A stretch of DNA of 64,000 bases from the NCBI GenBank assembly GCA_902786515.1, contig CADADA010000015.1:34554-98553 (forward strand), in the 5' to 3' direction. Within the stretch, counting starts at the first letter, position 1. Each line of letters starts with the position of its first letter. The notes beneath the pieces are model-generated. The model was given only the letters and a program-made list of their open reading frames with translations, was not told the origin of the DNA and searched no databases. Shown here piece by piece: positions 24,963 to 34,370 of this stretch. The DNA is from an uncultured Lachnospiraceae bacterium (GTDB lineage Bacteria; Bacillota; Clostridia; Lachnospirales; Lachnospiraceae). The position numbers and the translations under genes were made by a program.

Positions 24963-25544
24963 ATGAAAGCAAAAGATTTTATAACATGCGCTATATTTAG
25001 TGTGCTTAGTATGGTAGGAATGTTGCTGGCGGCGATTACTAACATGTCGGGATATACAGCACTTTTGTATCCGGTTGTGGCATCATTTTTTATAGGTATT
25101 CTTTTTGTTGTGCTTATCAATAAAGTTTCAAAAAAAGGAGCTGTACTGGTATTTGGAATTGTACCGGCACTTTATTTTCTTACGACAGGTCTGATAGAAG
25201 GACTGATAGGCATAGTAAGCCTGTTGGTATTCAGCGTATTTTCAGAACTAATTTTGTGGAACAACCATGAGAGTATGAAACGAATTGTGTCTGCATGCTG
25301 CGTTTATACACTATATTACTCTACCGCCGGTATGGCGGAAGGCTTTTTGTTTACTGACAGTTATTGTGATAATGCCCTCAAACATGGTATTAATGCAAAA
25401 GTAGTGGAAGACATGAGAAGTATGTATTATATAAAACCATTGTGGGTGGCTGTTATTTTGCTTACACTGTTACTTACATTTGTGGGAGCTATGTGGGGAA
25501 GAAAGATGATTTCAAAACATCTTAAGAAAGTAGGTCTCGTATAA
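24963..25544 (+). CDS. ECF transporter S component, MptD/Trep_Strep type
   Basis: 193 residues with about five to six hydrophobic helices and short loops (LLYPVVASFFIGILFVVLINKVSKKGAVLVFG, GLIEGLIGIVSLLVFSVFSELILW). The size and pattern fit the MptD/Trep_Strep family of substrate-binding ECF subunits. It would bind the cargo and dock on the T/ATPase module encoded next. AGGTG lies 6 bases upstream of the ATG. It is the first gene of the ~31 kb operon, so its cargo is plausibly the operon's product, its metal complex or a precursor. Direct evidence for the cargo is absent. Confidence 0.75.
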   Translation: MKAKDFITCAIFSVLSMVGMLLAAITNMSGYTALLYPVVASFFIGILFVVLINKVSKKGAVLVFGIVPALYFLTTGLIEGLIGIVSLLVFSVFSELILWNNHESMKRIVSACCVYTLYYSTAGMAEGFLFTDSYCDNALKHGINAKVVEDMRSMYYIKPLWVAVILLTLLLTFVGAMWGRKMISKHLKKVGLV

Positions 25545-26246
25545 ATGAAACTGGACATAAGAACAAAAATCATCATTACGTTATTGATAGCAACCTGTGC
25601 GAGTCTGAATACAAATGTAACTGTTGAGATAGGGATGATGATATTCATAGGGGGGCTGCAGCTTATGTCGGGGAAAAAAGTTTTCTCGCCGGTATTGGTT
25701 ATCCTGTATGCGGTATTTGCGATAACACAGTATGCCATATTTCCGGTTGTTCCGGGCTGGGTATCAATGCTGTTGTCTATGTTTGTGGTTAATATCAGAA
25801 GTTTTTTTCCCGTTGTAATGTGTATTGTACTGATTTACAGAACAACCAGAATCAGTGAGGTGATAGCAACATTTACTAATATGAAGGTTCCTCGTGGAAT
25901 TATTATAACCATAGCCATTGGAATCCGTTACATTCCGGCACTTGCCGTAGAAATGAGAGCTATTTGGGAGGCAATGTCAGTAAGAAATGTGGCAGAGGGC
26001 ATAAAAAATCCCTTTAAAAGAGTAGCAGTAAATATGGAATGTTATATAGTGCCGCTTTTTATTTCGTCCATAAAAACAGCGGATGAATTATCTGCTGCTG
26101 CAATGACAAGAGGGATAGAAAATCCTGCTCCGCCTACATGCAGAAGTTATAGAAAAATGTCCCCTGGTGATTTTGGACTGATAGCAGTTATATTACTTTT
26201 TACTGCAGGCAATGCGTATGCGAGATATAAAGGAGTGTTGCTATGA
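25545..26246 (+). CDS. ECF transporter T component (CbiQ/EcfT-like)
   Basis: 233 residues. The ATG directly follows the stop of the S gene. The membrane helices and the coupling segment near residue 185 (ELSAAAMTRGIENP, standing for the family A-R-G motif that touches the ATPases) match EcfT proteins. It overlaps the ATPase gene by 4 bases (ATGA), so the three ECF genes are translationally coupled. Confidence 0.85.
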   Translation: MKLDIRTKIIITLLIATCASLNTNVTVEIGMMIFIGGLQLMSGKKVFSPVLVILYAVFAITQYAIFPVVPGWVSMLLSMFVVNIRSFFPVVMCIVLIYRTTRISEVIATFTNMKVPRGIIITIAIGIRYIPALAVEMRAIWEAMSVRNVAEGIKNPFKRVAVNMECYIVPLFISSIKTADELSAAAMTRGIENPAPPTCRSYRKMSPGDFGLIAVILLFTAGNAYARYKGVLL

Positions 26247-27619
26247 TACTTATGAAAAATGTAAGCTTTAAATACGAGGGAAGTGAAAATTATTCTCTTA
26301 AAGATATAAATCTTACGCTGGAAAAAGGAGAGTGTCTTCTTGTTACGGGACCTTCGGGGGGCGGTAAATCTACTCTTACAAAGCTTATCAATGGTTTAAT
26401 ACCGGCGTATTTTGAAGGTGAACTTAAAGGAGAGATATACATCGACGGTATTAACATATCAGACATACCTATGTATGAATTGTCTGGAAAAGTAGCAAGT
26501 GTATTTCAAAATCCTAAAACACAGTTCTTTAATATTGATGCAGAGGATGAGATGGCATTTGCCCTGGAAAATCAGGGAGTTGATGAAAGAATAATTACTG
26601 AGCGTTTAGAAAGAGCAGCGGATGAATTGGGGATTAAAAAACTAATGACGAAGAATATTTTTGAAATGTCAGGTGGAGAAAAACAGATTATAGCTTTTGC
26701 AGGTGCATATGTATCAGATGCAGAAGTGATTGTGCTTGATGAGCCGTCTGCGAATCTTGACAGGGAACACATGGAAATAATCCGAGATATCATGAAAAAA
26801 CTAATGAATCAGAATAAGATGATTATTATAGCGGAACACAGACTTGCATATTTGAGGAATGTGGCTACAAGAGCATGCTACATGAAGAATGGTCAGATAT
26901 TGGAAAATTTCACTGCCGAAGAATTTTACGGAATGTCGGAAAACAAAAGATGCGAAATGGGTCTGAGAGAATTAAGTGCTGTAACTGCTAACAACAATTT
27001 TGAGACAGAAGGAAAAGAAAAAACAGATATCAGTGTGAAAAACATGAAATTAAAATACGAGGCTTTTAATGGAAAAGAGTTGAATCTTTCTTTTAATTAT
27101 GGTGAGGTAATCGGGATTGTCGGACATAATGGTCTGGGAAAATCCACATTTATAAGGACGTTGTGCGGAATTATACGCGAGAAAAAAGGTGAGATATGTA
27201 TATCCGGACGAAGGGTAAGCTGCAAAAAAAGGAAGAAAAAATGTGGCATGGTGATGCAGGATGTAAATTACCAATTATTTTCAGACAGCGTTGCATTAGA
27301 ATGTAAGCTGGGAAATGGTCAGGTGTCAGATAAAGAAATATATGATATCTTGGAAGAACTTTCACTTCTGGACAAGAAGGATGTTCATCCGATGAGTCTG
27401 TCAGGAGGCGAAAAGCAAAGGCTTGCTATTGCAACCATGCTGGCCGGAGGAAAAAAAATCATGATGCTTGACGAACCTACCAGTGGCCTTGATTATGAAA
27501 ATATGATGAGAATCAGCAGGCTTTTAAAGAAAGTAGCGGAGAAAGGAACATTATGTCTTGTGGTAACACATGATACCGAATTTATCCGTGAAGCATGCTC
27601 TCGAATAATCACAATATGA
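26243..27619 (+). CDS. ECF transporter double ATPase (two fused ABC domains)
   Basis: 458 residues containing two ABC ATPase domains in one chain. The first has Walker A GPSGGGKST and signature MSGGEKQ; the second has GHNGLGKST and LSGGEKQR. EcfA1 and EcfA2 are separate proteins in many systems, but fused forms like YkoD are well known. It powers uptake through the S and T subunits. The gene overlaps the T gene and is followed by the first NRPS gene after 36 bases without a terminator. Confidence 0.9.
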   Translation: MILMKNVSFKYEGSENYSLKDINLTLEKGECLLVTGPSGGGKSTLTKLINGLIPAYFEGELKGEIYIDGINISDIPMYELSGKVASVFQNPKTQFFNIDAEDEMAFALENQGVDERIITERLERAADELGIKKLMTKNIFEMSGGEKQIIAFAGAYVSDAEVIVLDEPSANLDREHMEIIRDIMKKLMNQNKMIIIAEHRLAYLRNVATRACYMKNGQILENFTAEEFYGMSENKRCEMGLRELSAVTANNNFETEGKEKTDISVKNMKLKYEAFNGKELNLSFNYGEVIGIVGHNGLGKSTFIRTLCGIIREKKGEICISGRRVSCKKRKKKCGMVMQDVNYQLFSDSVALECKLGNGQVSDKEIYDILEELSLLDKKDVHPMSLSGGEKQRLAIATMLAGGKKIMMLDEPTSGLDYENMMRISRLLKKVAEKGTLCLVVTHDTEFIREACSRIITI

Positions 27620-27655
27620 TAAAAAATAAAATTTTGAAAGGAATGTATTAACAAA

Positions 27656-29404
27656 GTGACGGAAAAATTGACAGACAGAAGAAGTGTGATAGAGATTTTC
27701 GATGAAGTTGCAGAAAACTATAGAGATAAAACTGCGATTGTATTTAATCAGGAAAGTCTTACGTATGGAGGTTTGAAAAAGAAAAGCGAGGAAGTTGCGT
27801 TGTTTCTTGCAGATCATGGTGTGGCAGATGAGGAGATAGTTTCGTTTGTTGCTGACAGAACCATTGATTCAATCGTGAACATGTTTGGAATATTAAGAGC
27901 GGGGGCGGCCTACCTTCCTATAGACAGACAATTACCGGCAGAAAGAATTAAATATATGATGTCTATCTCAAAATCAAAAATGATTTTATGTAATAACGCA
28001 GAAGATGGAGAGATATTCGGGCATATGGACGGCGTTAAATTAATAATTCCGGAACATGGCCGTGAAAATACCGGTGGATTAAAGGTGAGAAGGAAAGGTA
28101 ACGAAAGACTTGCTTATGTCATGTTTACGTCAGGCTCGGAGGGAACGCCTAAGGGGGTCATGATAGAGGATAGAGGAATAGTGAGACTGGTAAAAGATAC
28201 AAAATACTTTCCTTTTAGTGATGAACTTGTGTTTTTACAGAGTGGAACTTTGTGCTTTGATGCCTCTACGTTTGATGTGTTCGGAGCACTTTTAAATGGT
28301 GCCGTGCTACATATATCGGATAAAGACACATTACTTGACAGTGAACTGCTGGGCTGTAAGATAAGACAATCAGGTATTAATTCCATGTTTTTGACGACAC
28401 CTCTTTTTCATCAGCTTGCAGGAACAGATATTGATATATTTGAACCACTAAACAATCTTATCGTTGGAGGAGATGTTCTGTTTACGGAAGATGCAGTCAG
28501 GATAAAAAAACATTTTCCGAATATTAGACTATTCAACGGATACGGACCTACGGAAAACACAACATTTTCTACAGTGTATGAAGTGAAGGGGGATGAGACG
28601 GATGATATTCCTATAGGAAAATGTATTGATTATTCTACTGTCTATGTTCTTAACGAGGATATGAAGCAGGTGGCTGAGGGCGAAAAAGGAGAGCTGTATG
28701 TAGGTGGAGAAGGAGTTGCAAGAGGATATATAGGTGATGATCAAAGAACGGCGGAGCGTTTTATAAGAGATATAAAAGGCCATGGCGTTATGTACAGAAC
28801 GGGGGACATGGTTATGAAAGTTCCGGATGGAAATCTTATGTTTTTGGGCAGATGTGATTCCCAGATAAAATACAGGGGATTTCGAATAGAGCTTGCCGGC
28901 ATACAAAAGAATATAATGAGTGATTCAGGAGTAAAAGACTGTTTTGTGATGTGTGAAAAGATTCACACAGATAAACAGCTGATAGCATTTGTTGAATTGG
29001 AAAACTCATATTCTGAAAATGCTGATAAATACATAACCGGACTTAGAAAAGCTTTGGGGGAAAAACTTCCGGGATACATGATTCCGGAAAAAATAATAAG
29101 TATAAAAAAACTTCCTCTTAACCTGAATGGTAAAGTGGATAAATCCGAGCTGATAAGTATTCTTCGTGATAAATCCGGTAAAGTGACAAACGATACAGGC
29201 ACGGATTTTTGGAATATATTAGAAAAGAATCTGGAGGGACAGGTAAAAGATTCGGATATTCTATATGAGGTGGGACTTAATTCGATATCAGCTATCCATA
29301 TCCTGTCAGAATTAAAGCAGGCGGGATACCATGTTTCCATGAGAAAGATGCTGTCTGTAAAAACAGTAAAAGAATTAAGGGAGCTGGTGTGCGAAAATGA
29401 GTAA
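27656..29404 (+). CDS. Free-standing NRPS A-T protein, valine-like specificity
   Basis: 582 residues, GTG start. The adenylation domain spans about 1-495 (core motifs YVMFTSGSEGTPKG, NGYGPTENTT, YRTGDMV, NGKVDK), followed by a thiolation domain (about 505-580) with the pantetheine Ser in VGLNSISA. My manual reading of the specificity pocket is D-A-F-F-I-G-G-T-F-K, one step from the valine code DAFWIGGTFK; valine or a similar branched residue is the best guess. With no C domain it must hand its aminoacyl group to another protein, as a loading unit or an in-trans donor. Confidence 0.88.
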   Translation: MTEKLTDRRSVIEIFDEVAENYRDKTAIVFNQESLTYGGLKKKSEEVALFLADHGVADEEIVSFVADRTIDSIVNMFGILRAGAAYLPIDRQLPAERIKYMMSISKSKMILCNNAEDGEIFGHMDGVKLIIPEHGRENTGGLKVRRKGNERLAYVMFTSGSEGTPKGVMIEDRGIVRLVKDTKYFPFSDELVFLQSGTLCFDASTFDVFGALLNGAVLHISDKDTLLDSELLGCKIRQSGINSMFLTTPLFHQLAGTDIDIFEPLNNLIVGGDVLFTEDAVRIKKHFPNIRLFNGYGPTENTTFSTVYEVKGDETDDIPIGKCIDYSTVYVLNEDMKQVAEGEKGELYVGGEGVARGYIGDDQRTAERFIRDIKGHGVMYRTGDMVMKVPDGNLMFLGRCDSQIKYRGFRIELAGIQKNIMSDSGVKDCFVMCEKIHTDKQLIAFVELENSYSENADKYITGLRKALGEKLPGYMIPEKIISIKKLPLNLNGKVDKSELISILRDKSGKVTNDTGTDFWNILEKNLEGQVKDSDILYEVGLNSISAIHILSELKQAGYHVSMRKMLSVKTVKELRELVCENE

Positions 29405-30146
29405 ATTTTATGATGAAATTGATTATGAAGGTAAGAATAAAGCTCTGGTATGCATACCCTATGGCGGTGGATGGAGCACTATATTTCACCCATGGGAAAA
29501 AATACTGGATGGTGATATTGCTCCCCTTCCTATAATGTTTCCCGGAAGGGGAGCACGTATTGATGAAGAGCCTTACAATGATTTGAATTTGCTGGTAAGT
29601 GAGCTTGCACAGGAAATTGCACGTATACCGCTTCCGGTATATATATATGGTGGATGCTTTGGAGGAATGTGTGGTTATGAGGTTATCAAAAGACTTCGGA
29701 AAGTGTATGGGATTTCAGTTCGTGGCTTTTTCACAAATTCCCTCTATGCACCGGAAAATATAGATACCGACGAAGGAATAAGCAGGCTGGAAGATGATGA
29801 ATTTATAGAGGCAATAAGGAGAAAGGGCGAATTACCGGATGAAGTGATTAAGGATGAAGAGGTAATGAGTTTTCTGCTTGGCGGGATAAGAACAGACTAT
29901 ACTTTGTATGAATCTTATCGCTATAACGGTGAAGATGCCGGAATTGAAGATACAAAAATAAGTATATTTGTAAAGAACAAAAGAGAAATGGAAAATGAGA
30001 AATATAAGAACTGGAGCCGTTACAGTACAAAGGAGCTTGTGTGGAATATAGTAGAATGTGACAACCTTTTTGGTGCTGCGGCGCAGACAGAAATAGCAAA
30101 AATAATTAATCAGATGTTGAAGGAGGATTACAGTGGAAGAAAATAA
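29397..30146 (+). CDS. Type II thioesterase-like protein with altered catalytic residues
   Basis: 249 residues with the TEII fold pattern (CIPYGGGWSTIFHPWEKIL, MFPGRGARIDEEP). The nucleophile motif GHSMGG is changed to GGCFGG (Cys87), and the C-terminal GGHFF block is replaced by VECDNLFGAA, so no His is present there. It may be a cysteine enzyme, an acyl-shuttle, or an inactive scaffold. It overlaps the A-T gene by 8 bases and the ABC gene by 14. The operon also has a canonical TEII at 33618, which makes this one's change tolerable or purposeful. Confidence 0.78.
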   Translation: MSKFYDEIDYEGKNKALVCIPYGGGWSTIFHPWEKILDGDIAPLPIMFPGRGARIDEEPYNDLNLLVSELAQEIARIPLPVYIYGGCFGGMCGYEVIKRLRKVYGISVRGFFTNSLYAPENIDTDEGISRLEDDEFIEAIRRKGELPDEVIKDEEVMSFLLGGIRTDYTLYESYRYNGEDAGIEDTKISIFVKNKREMENEKYKNWSRYSTKELVWNIVECDNLFGAAAQTEIAKIINQMLKEDYSGRK

Positions 30147-31896
30147 TAGCAAAAAAGAAAAAGTGGGTGTTAAATATCTTCTTTCTCTGGCTGACGCACA
30201 GAATAAAAAGAAGATTTACATATCGATATTAATGAGTATTCTTTCAGGACTTATTTCATTTATACCATTCGTGGGAATATTTAAATGTATTGCGGCGTTA
30301 TTTAACGGAGGAGATCATTACAGGGAAATGATGATGTGGGGATTGATTGCACTTATATCGATTGTGCTCAGATTTCTGTTTCAGGGAATATCACTGGCAT
30401 TATCACATGTGGGAGCTTATGATGTTCTGTACAGTGTGAGAAAAAGATTATGTGACCATATCGGAAAAATTAATCTGGGATTTTTTACGGATAACAGTGT
30501 TGGTGAGATAAAGAGAGTTCTTATGGAAGATGTGGAAAGACTGGAGATATTTCTGGCACATCAGCTTCCGGATATCGTATCGGCAATCGTGGTTCCGATA
30601 ACAGTCTTGATATTTTTGTTTACAATCAATGTACCAATGACACTTATGATGATTGTTCCGATAATTTTAACATTTAGTATTCAGGCGCTGGAATTGTTTG
30701 TGGCAAGAGATGTTATAGCGGACATTCCCAATATTGTGGGAAGGCTCAATTCAGGTATCATGCAGTTTATCAGCGGCATGACGGTTATGAAAACATATAA
30801 TCTTACTGCTGATTCATATAAAAGTTTCAGTGACGCCGTAACAAGTTATGATGATATCTGGGAAGAAACAGCAAAAAAGATAGCACCTCTAAGCGGTGTT
30901 TTAAAATGCGTTATTGAATCCGGAGTTCTGTTTACGATGCCACTTGGCGGATATCTGTACCTTAAAGGCAGACTTGACCTTGAAGGATATATATTCTTTA
31001 TGGTAATGGGAATTGTGTTTTTATCGTCATTTAATAATATATTAAATTTTGCTCAGATTTTTAGTCAGATTTCATCAGGTATTGAGAGAGTGCGTGATGT
31101 TATGGAAATCAGTGAAACAGAAGGTGGAAATGCAAGTCTTCAGGAGCAGAAGGGGCTTTCGATAGAATTTAAAAATGTAAGTTTTGCTTACAAAGAGGAT
31201 GAGCAGAACGTTCTTGAAAACCTGTCAGTTAAAATTCCGAAAGGCAGACTTACTGCATTTGTTGGAGAATCGGGAGCAGGAAAGACGACAGCAGCACAGT
31301 TAATTCCAAGATTCTGGGATGTTAATAAAGGAAATATATTGATAGAGAATACAGATATAAAAGACATCTCTGTGAAAAATCTTATGGATAATATGTCGTT
31401 TGTATTTCAGGAAGCATTTGTGCTTAATGATACTATATATGCCAATATCGTAATTGGTAAAGAAAATGCTACAAAAGAAGAGGTATATAAGGCAGCAAAA
31501 GCAGCACAGATTCATGACTTTATCATGAGTCTTCCTGACGGTTACGACACAAAGATGGGAACAGAGGACATTAAGTTTTCCGGAGGAGAAAGACAGAGAT
31601 TATGCATAGCAAGAGCAATATTGAAAGATGCTCCTATTGTAGTGTTTGATGAGGCAACAAGTTTTACTGATGGAGAAAACGAGCATAAAATACAGCTTGC
31701 GCTAAATAAGCTGCTTGAAGGAAAGACAACCATAATGGTTGCACACAGGCTGCATACCATTATGAATGCGGAAAAAATATGTGTATTTAAAGAAGGAAAA
31801 ATAGTAGAAGCAGGAAAACATGCAGAACTTCTTAAAAAGAATGGAGAGTATGCAAGATTGTGGAAGAGATATAGTGAGGAGTCAGACAATGATTAG
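30133..31896 (+). CDS. ABC half-transporter 1 (YbtP/YbtQ-like membrane-ATPase fusion)
   Basis: 587 residues: six membrane helices in ~1-330, then an ATPase domain with Walker A GESGAGKTT, signature FSGGERQR and a D-E-A-T-S Walker B region. GTG start after AAGGAGG (spacing 7). Fused half-transporters of this kind, side by side in an NRPS locus, resemble YbtP and YbtQ, which import ferric-yersiniabactin, but exporter families share the same fold. It probably pairs with the next gene product as a heterodimer. Confidence 0.88.
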   Translation: MEENNSKKEKVGVKYLLSLADAQNKKKIYISILMSILSGLISFIPFVGIFKCIAALFNGGDHYREMMMWGLIALISIVLRFLFQGISLALSHVGAYDVLYSVRKRLCDHIGKINLGFFTDNSVGEIKRVLMEDVERLEIFLAHQLPDIVSAIVVPITVLIFLFTINVPMTLMMIVPIILTFSIQALELFVARDVIADIPNIVGRLNSGIMQFISGMTVMKTYNLTADSYKSFSDAVTSYDDIWEETAKKIAPLSGVLKCVIESGVLFTMPLGGYLYLKGRLDLEGYIFFMVMGIVFLSSFNNILNFAQIFSQISSGIERVRDVMEISETEGGNASLQEQKGLSIEFKNVSFAYKEDEQNVLENLSVKIPKGRLTAFVGESGAGKTTAAQLIPRFWDVNKGNILIENTDIKDISVKNLMDNMSFVFQEAFVLNDTIYANIVIGKENATKEEVYKAAKAAQIHDFIMSLPDGYDTKMGTEDIKFSGGERQRLCIARAILKDAPIVVFDEATSFTDGENEHKIQLALNKLLEGKTTIMVAHRLHTIMNAEKICVFKEGKIVEAGKHAELLKKNGEYARLWKRYSEESDND

Positions 31897-33625
31897 AGAT
31901 ATAAAAATGCTGATGGGAAAAGATACGGGCAAACTCGCACTTCCCATTATAATGTCGGTAATTGATTCATTATTAAATTCGGTAATGTATGGTGTTATGC
32001 TTCTTGTATTTGCCGCACTGGCAGATGGAAGTTTTAATTTTGAAAAAGTAAAAACGTATTTTGTCGTTTTACTTATTATATTTGTTGCCAGATGTGTTGT
32101 TCAGGGAATAGGATTCACGAGAATACAGTGTCTTGGTGCAAATGTATCAAGGGAACTGAGACTTAATCTTGGAAATCATATAAGAGATTTAAATCTCGGA
32201 TATTTTAATAACAACAGTATAGGAAGACTCAATGGTGTATTGACAACGGATGTTTCAGATTATGAGACAATCATTACCCACTGCCTGTGTGATGTTATAA
32301 AAGTTGCTTCGTTTGGAGTATTATCGTTAGGATTCTTATTTTACATTCATCCTGTATTTGCACTTGCAATGCTTTTGATAACAGTATTAGCAATTCCGTT
32401 TTTATTTAAGTCGGGAAAAGCGTCGAAGATAACCACCACGGAATTGAAGAACGCAAAATCTAACGTTGTTACAAGGATTGTAGAATACGTAAACGGAATA
32501 AAAACTTTCAGACTCTACCATCTGACGGGTGCAAGGTTTAGTGCACTGGATGATGATTTGAAGGCACTTAATAAGGCGTCGGTAAAATCGGAATTATCCG
32601 TTCTGCCACTTTCACTGGCGTTTTATGTGATAACGGCACTCATGATACCGGCAGCAATCATCCTTGGAGGATATTTCTATAAGAACGGAGAAGTTACGTC
32701 GGCTCAGTTTGTGTTAAGTCTGTTTGTAACAGTGTCGCTTGCAGATATACTGGGAGTTCTAAGTTCACTCTATCCGCAGATTAAATCAATCACAAAGGCA
32801 ACGGAGAATGTCAGGGAGATACTGGAAGAAAAGACATTTACCTATGATGAGAAGATAACTGCCATTGACGGCTTTGATATCAGTTATGAGAACGTAAGCT
32901 TTTCATATACTGACCAGGTAAAAGTGCTGGATGGAGTGAGTTTTAAGATTAAGCAGGGAACAACTACTGCTCTTATAGGACCGTCCGGCTCAGGAAAAAC
33001 AACAGTAACAAGCCTTTTATCAAGGTTCTGGGATGTTACGGATGGAAGTATCAAAATTAATGGAATTGATATAAGAAAAATATCTCCGGACGTACTCACA
33101 AAATATATGGCGATTGTATTTCAGGATGTATATCTTTTGAATGATACGATTATGAACAATATCAGAATCGGAAATCCTGAGGCGACAGATGAACAGGTGT
33201 ATGCCGCAGCTAAAGCAGCATGCTGTCATGATTTTATCATGAAGACGGATAAAGGCTATGACACAATGCTCGGAGAAGGCGGTGCAGGTTTATCCGGTGG
33301 TGAAAAGCAGAGAATATCCATTGCAAGAGCATTATTAAAGGATGCACCAATTATTCTTCTTGATGAAACTACGTCAAATCTTGATGCGGATAACGAAAAA
33401 GAAATCAGTCTTGCATTTAAGAGACTGATGAAAAATAAAACCGTTCTGGTAATTGCACATAAGCTGGGAACAATCAAGGGTGCTGACAATATTCTTGTAT
33501 TAAAAGACGGAAAAATAGCTGAACAGGGAAACCACGAAACCCTTATGAAACGTGGCGGATGGTATGCGGATGTGTGCAGTGAACAGGAAAAAGCAAAGGA
33601 TTGGCAGGTAAAGACAGTTGAGTAA
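31889..33625 (+). CDS. ABC half-transporter 2 (YbtP/YbtQ-like membrane-ATPase fusion)
   Basis: 578 residues, starting at the ATG at 31889, which overlaps the previous stop and has GGAG 8 bases upstream; the frame is open further 5' but without a ribosome site. The membrane domain is followed by an ATPase with Walker A GPSGSGKTT, signature LSGGEKQR and DETTSNLD. It is the likely heterodimer partner of the preceding protein, for import of the metal-loaded product or export of the free product. Confidence 0.88.
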   Translation: MIRDIKMLMGKDTGKLALPIIMSVIDSLLNSVMYGVMLLVFAALADGSFNFEKVKTYFVVLLIIFVARCVVQGIGFTRIQCLGANVSRELRLNLGNHIRDLNLGYFNNNSIGRLNGVLTTDVSDYETIITHCLCDVIKVASFGVLSLGFLFYIHPVFALAMLLITVLAIPFLFKSGKASKITTTELKNAKSNVVTRIVEYVNGIKTFRLYHLTGARFSALDDDLKALNKASVKSELSVLPLSLAFYVITALMIPAAIILGGYFYKNGEVTSAQFVLSLFVTVSLADILGVLSSLYPQIKSITKATENVREILEEKTFTYDEKITAIDGFDISYENVSFSYTDQVKVLDGVSFKIKQGTTTALIGPSGSGKTTVTSLLSRFWDVTDGSIKINGIDIRKISPDVLTKYMAIVFQDVYLLNDTIMNNIRIGNPEATDEQVYAAAKAACCHDFIMKTDKGYDTMLGEGGAGLSGGEKQRISIARALLKDAPIILLDETTSNLDADNEKEISLAFKRLMKNKTVLVIAHKLGTIKGADNILVLKDGKIAEQGNHETLMKRGGWYADVCSEQEKAKDWQVKTVE

Positions 33626-34352
33626 CAGTAAAGAGAATAAATGGATAAAAAAAATAAGCGGCTACAATGAAAAAGTTAAACTATTCTGTTTTCCACATGC
33701 AGGTGCAGGTGCATACGTGTATTCAGGCTGGAAGGATACATTAAGTAAAGAAATCGGACTATATGCCGTTTTACTTCCCGGACGTGAAAAACGAATACGG
33801 GAGCCACTTGTCAGCGATGTAAAGACAATATGCATGTCAGTGGCAGAGAATATAAAAGATGAATTAGACTCACCTTATGTTTTGTTTGGTCACAGTATGG
33901 GAGGAATTCTTGTCTATGAGACATTAAAGCAGATTATGAAGAAGAAGCTGCCGTTACCAAAGTGTATAATTATGTCAGCTACAAGTCTCAAGGGGTTTAA
34001 GGATATTCCTGATATAGACAGGTATGATGATGATGAACTTGCAAAATATCTGTATGAGATGGGAGGAACATCCAAAGAATTGCTGGATAATGATGGATTC
34101 AGGGATTGTTTCTTCCCAATTATAAGAAATGATTATAAACTTGTCAGAGAGTATAAGGGGACACTTATAAATGTGCCGGTTCCTATCGTCGCAATGTATG
34201 GTTCTGAGGACAAATATGTAGACAGGGATAAGTTGAGCTCACTTCATCATCTGACGGAAAAATTTAAAATGATAGACATTAAGGGTGGACATTTCTTTAT
34301 AGAAGATACAGGGATGATGTGCAGCACCCTTGACAGGATTGTCTTATCATAA
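33618..34352 (+). CDS. Type II thioesterase (canonical)
   Basis: 244 residues with a TTG start overlapping the previous gene by 8 bases. The active-site motifs are intact: FCFPHAGAGA, LLPGREKRI, GHSMGG (Ser93) and GGHFF (His225), with Asp expected in YGSEDKYV. Such enzymes remove wrongly loaded acyl groups from carrier domains and keep NRPS/PKS lines running, like YbtT in yersiniabactin synthesis. It is cytoplasmic. Confidence 0.93.
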   Translation: MSNSKENKWIKKISGYNEKVKLFCFPHAGAGAYVYSGWKDTLSKEIGLYAVLLPGREKRIREPLVSDVKTICMSVAENIKDELDSPYVLFGHSMGGILVYETLKQIMKKKLPLPKCIIMSATSLKGFKDIPDIDRYDDDELAKYLYEMGGTSKELLDNDGFRDCFFPIIRNDYKLVREYKGTLINVPVPIVAMYGSEDKYVDRDKLSSLHHLTEKFKMIDIKGGHFFIEDTGMMCSTLDRIVLS

Positions 34353-34370
34353 ATCGAAAGGAATGAAAAG

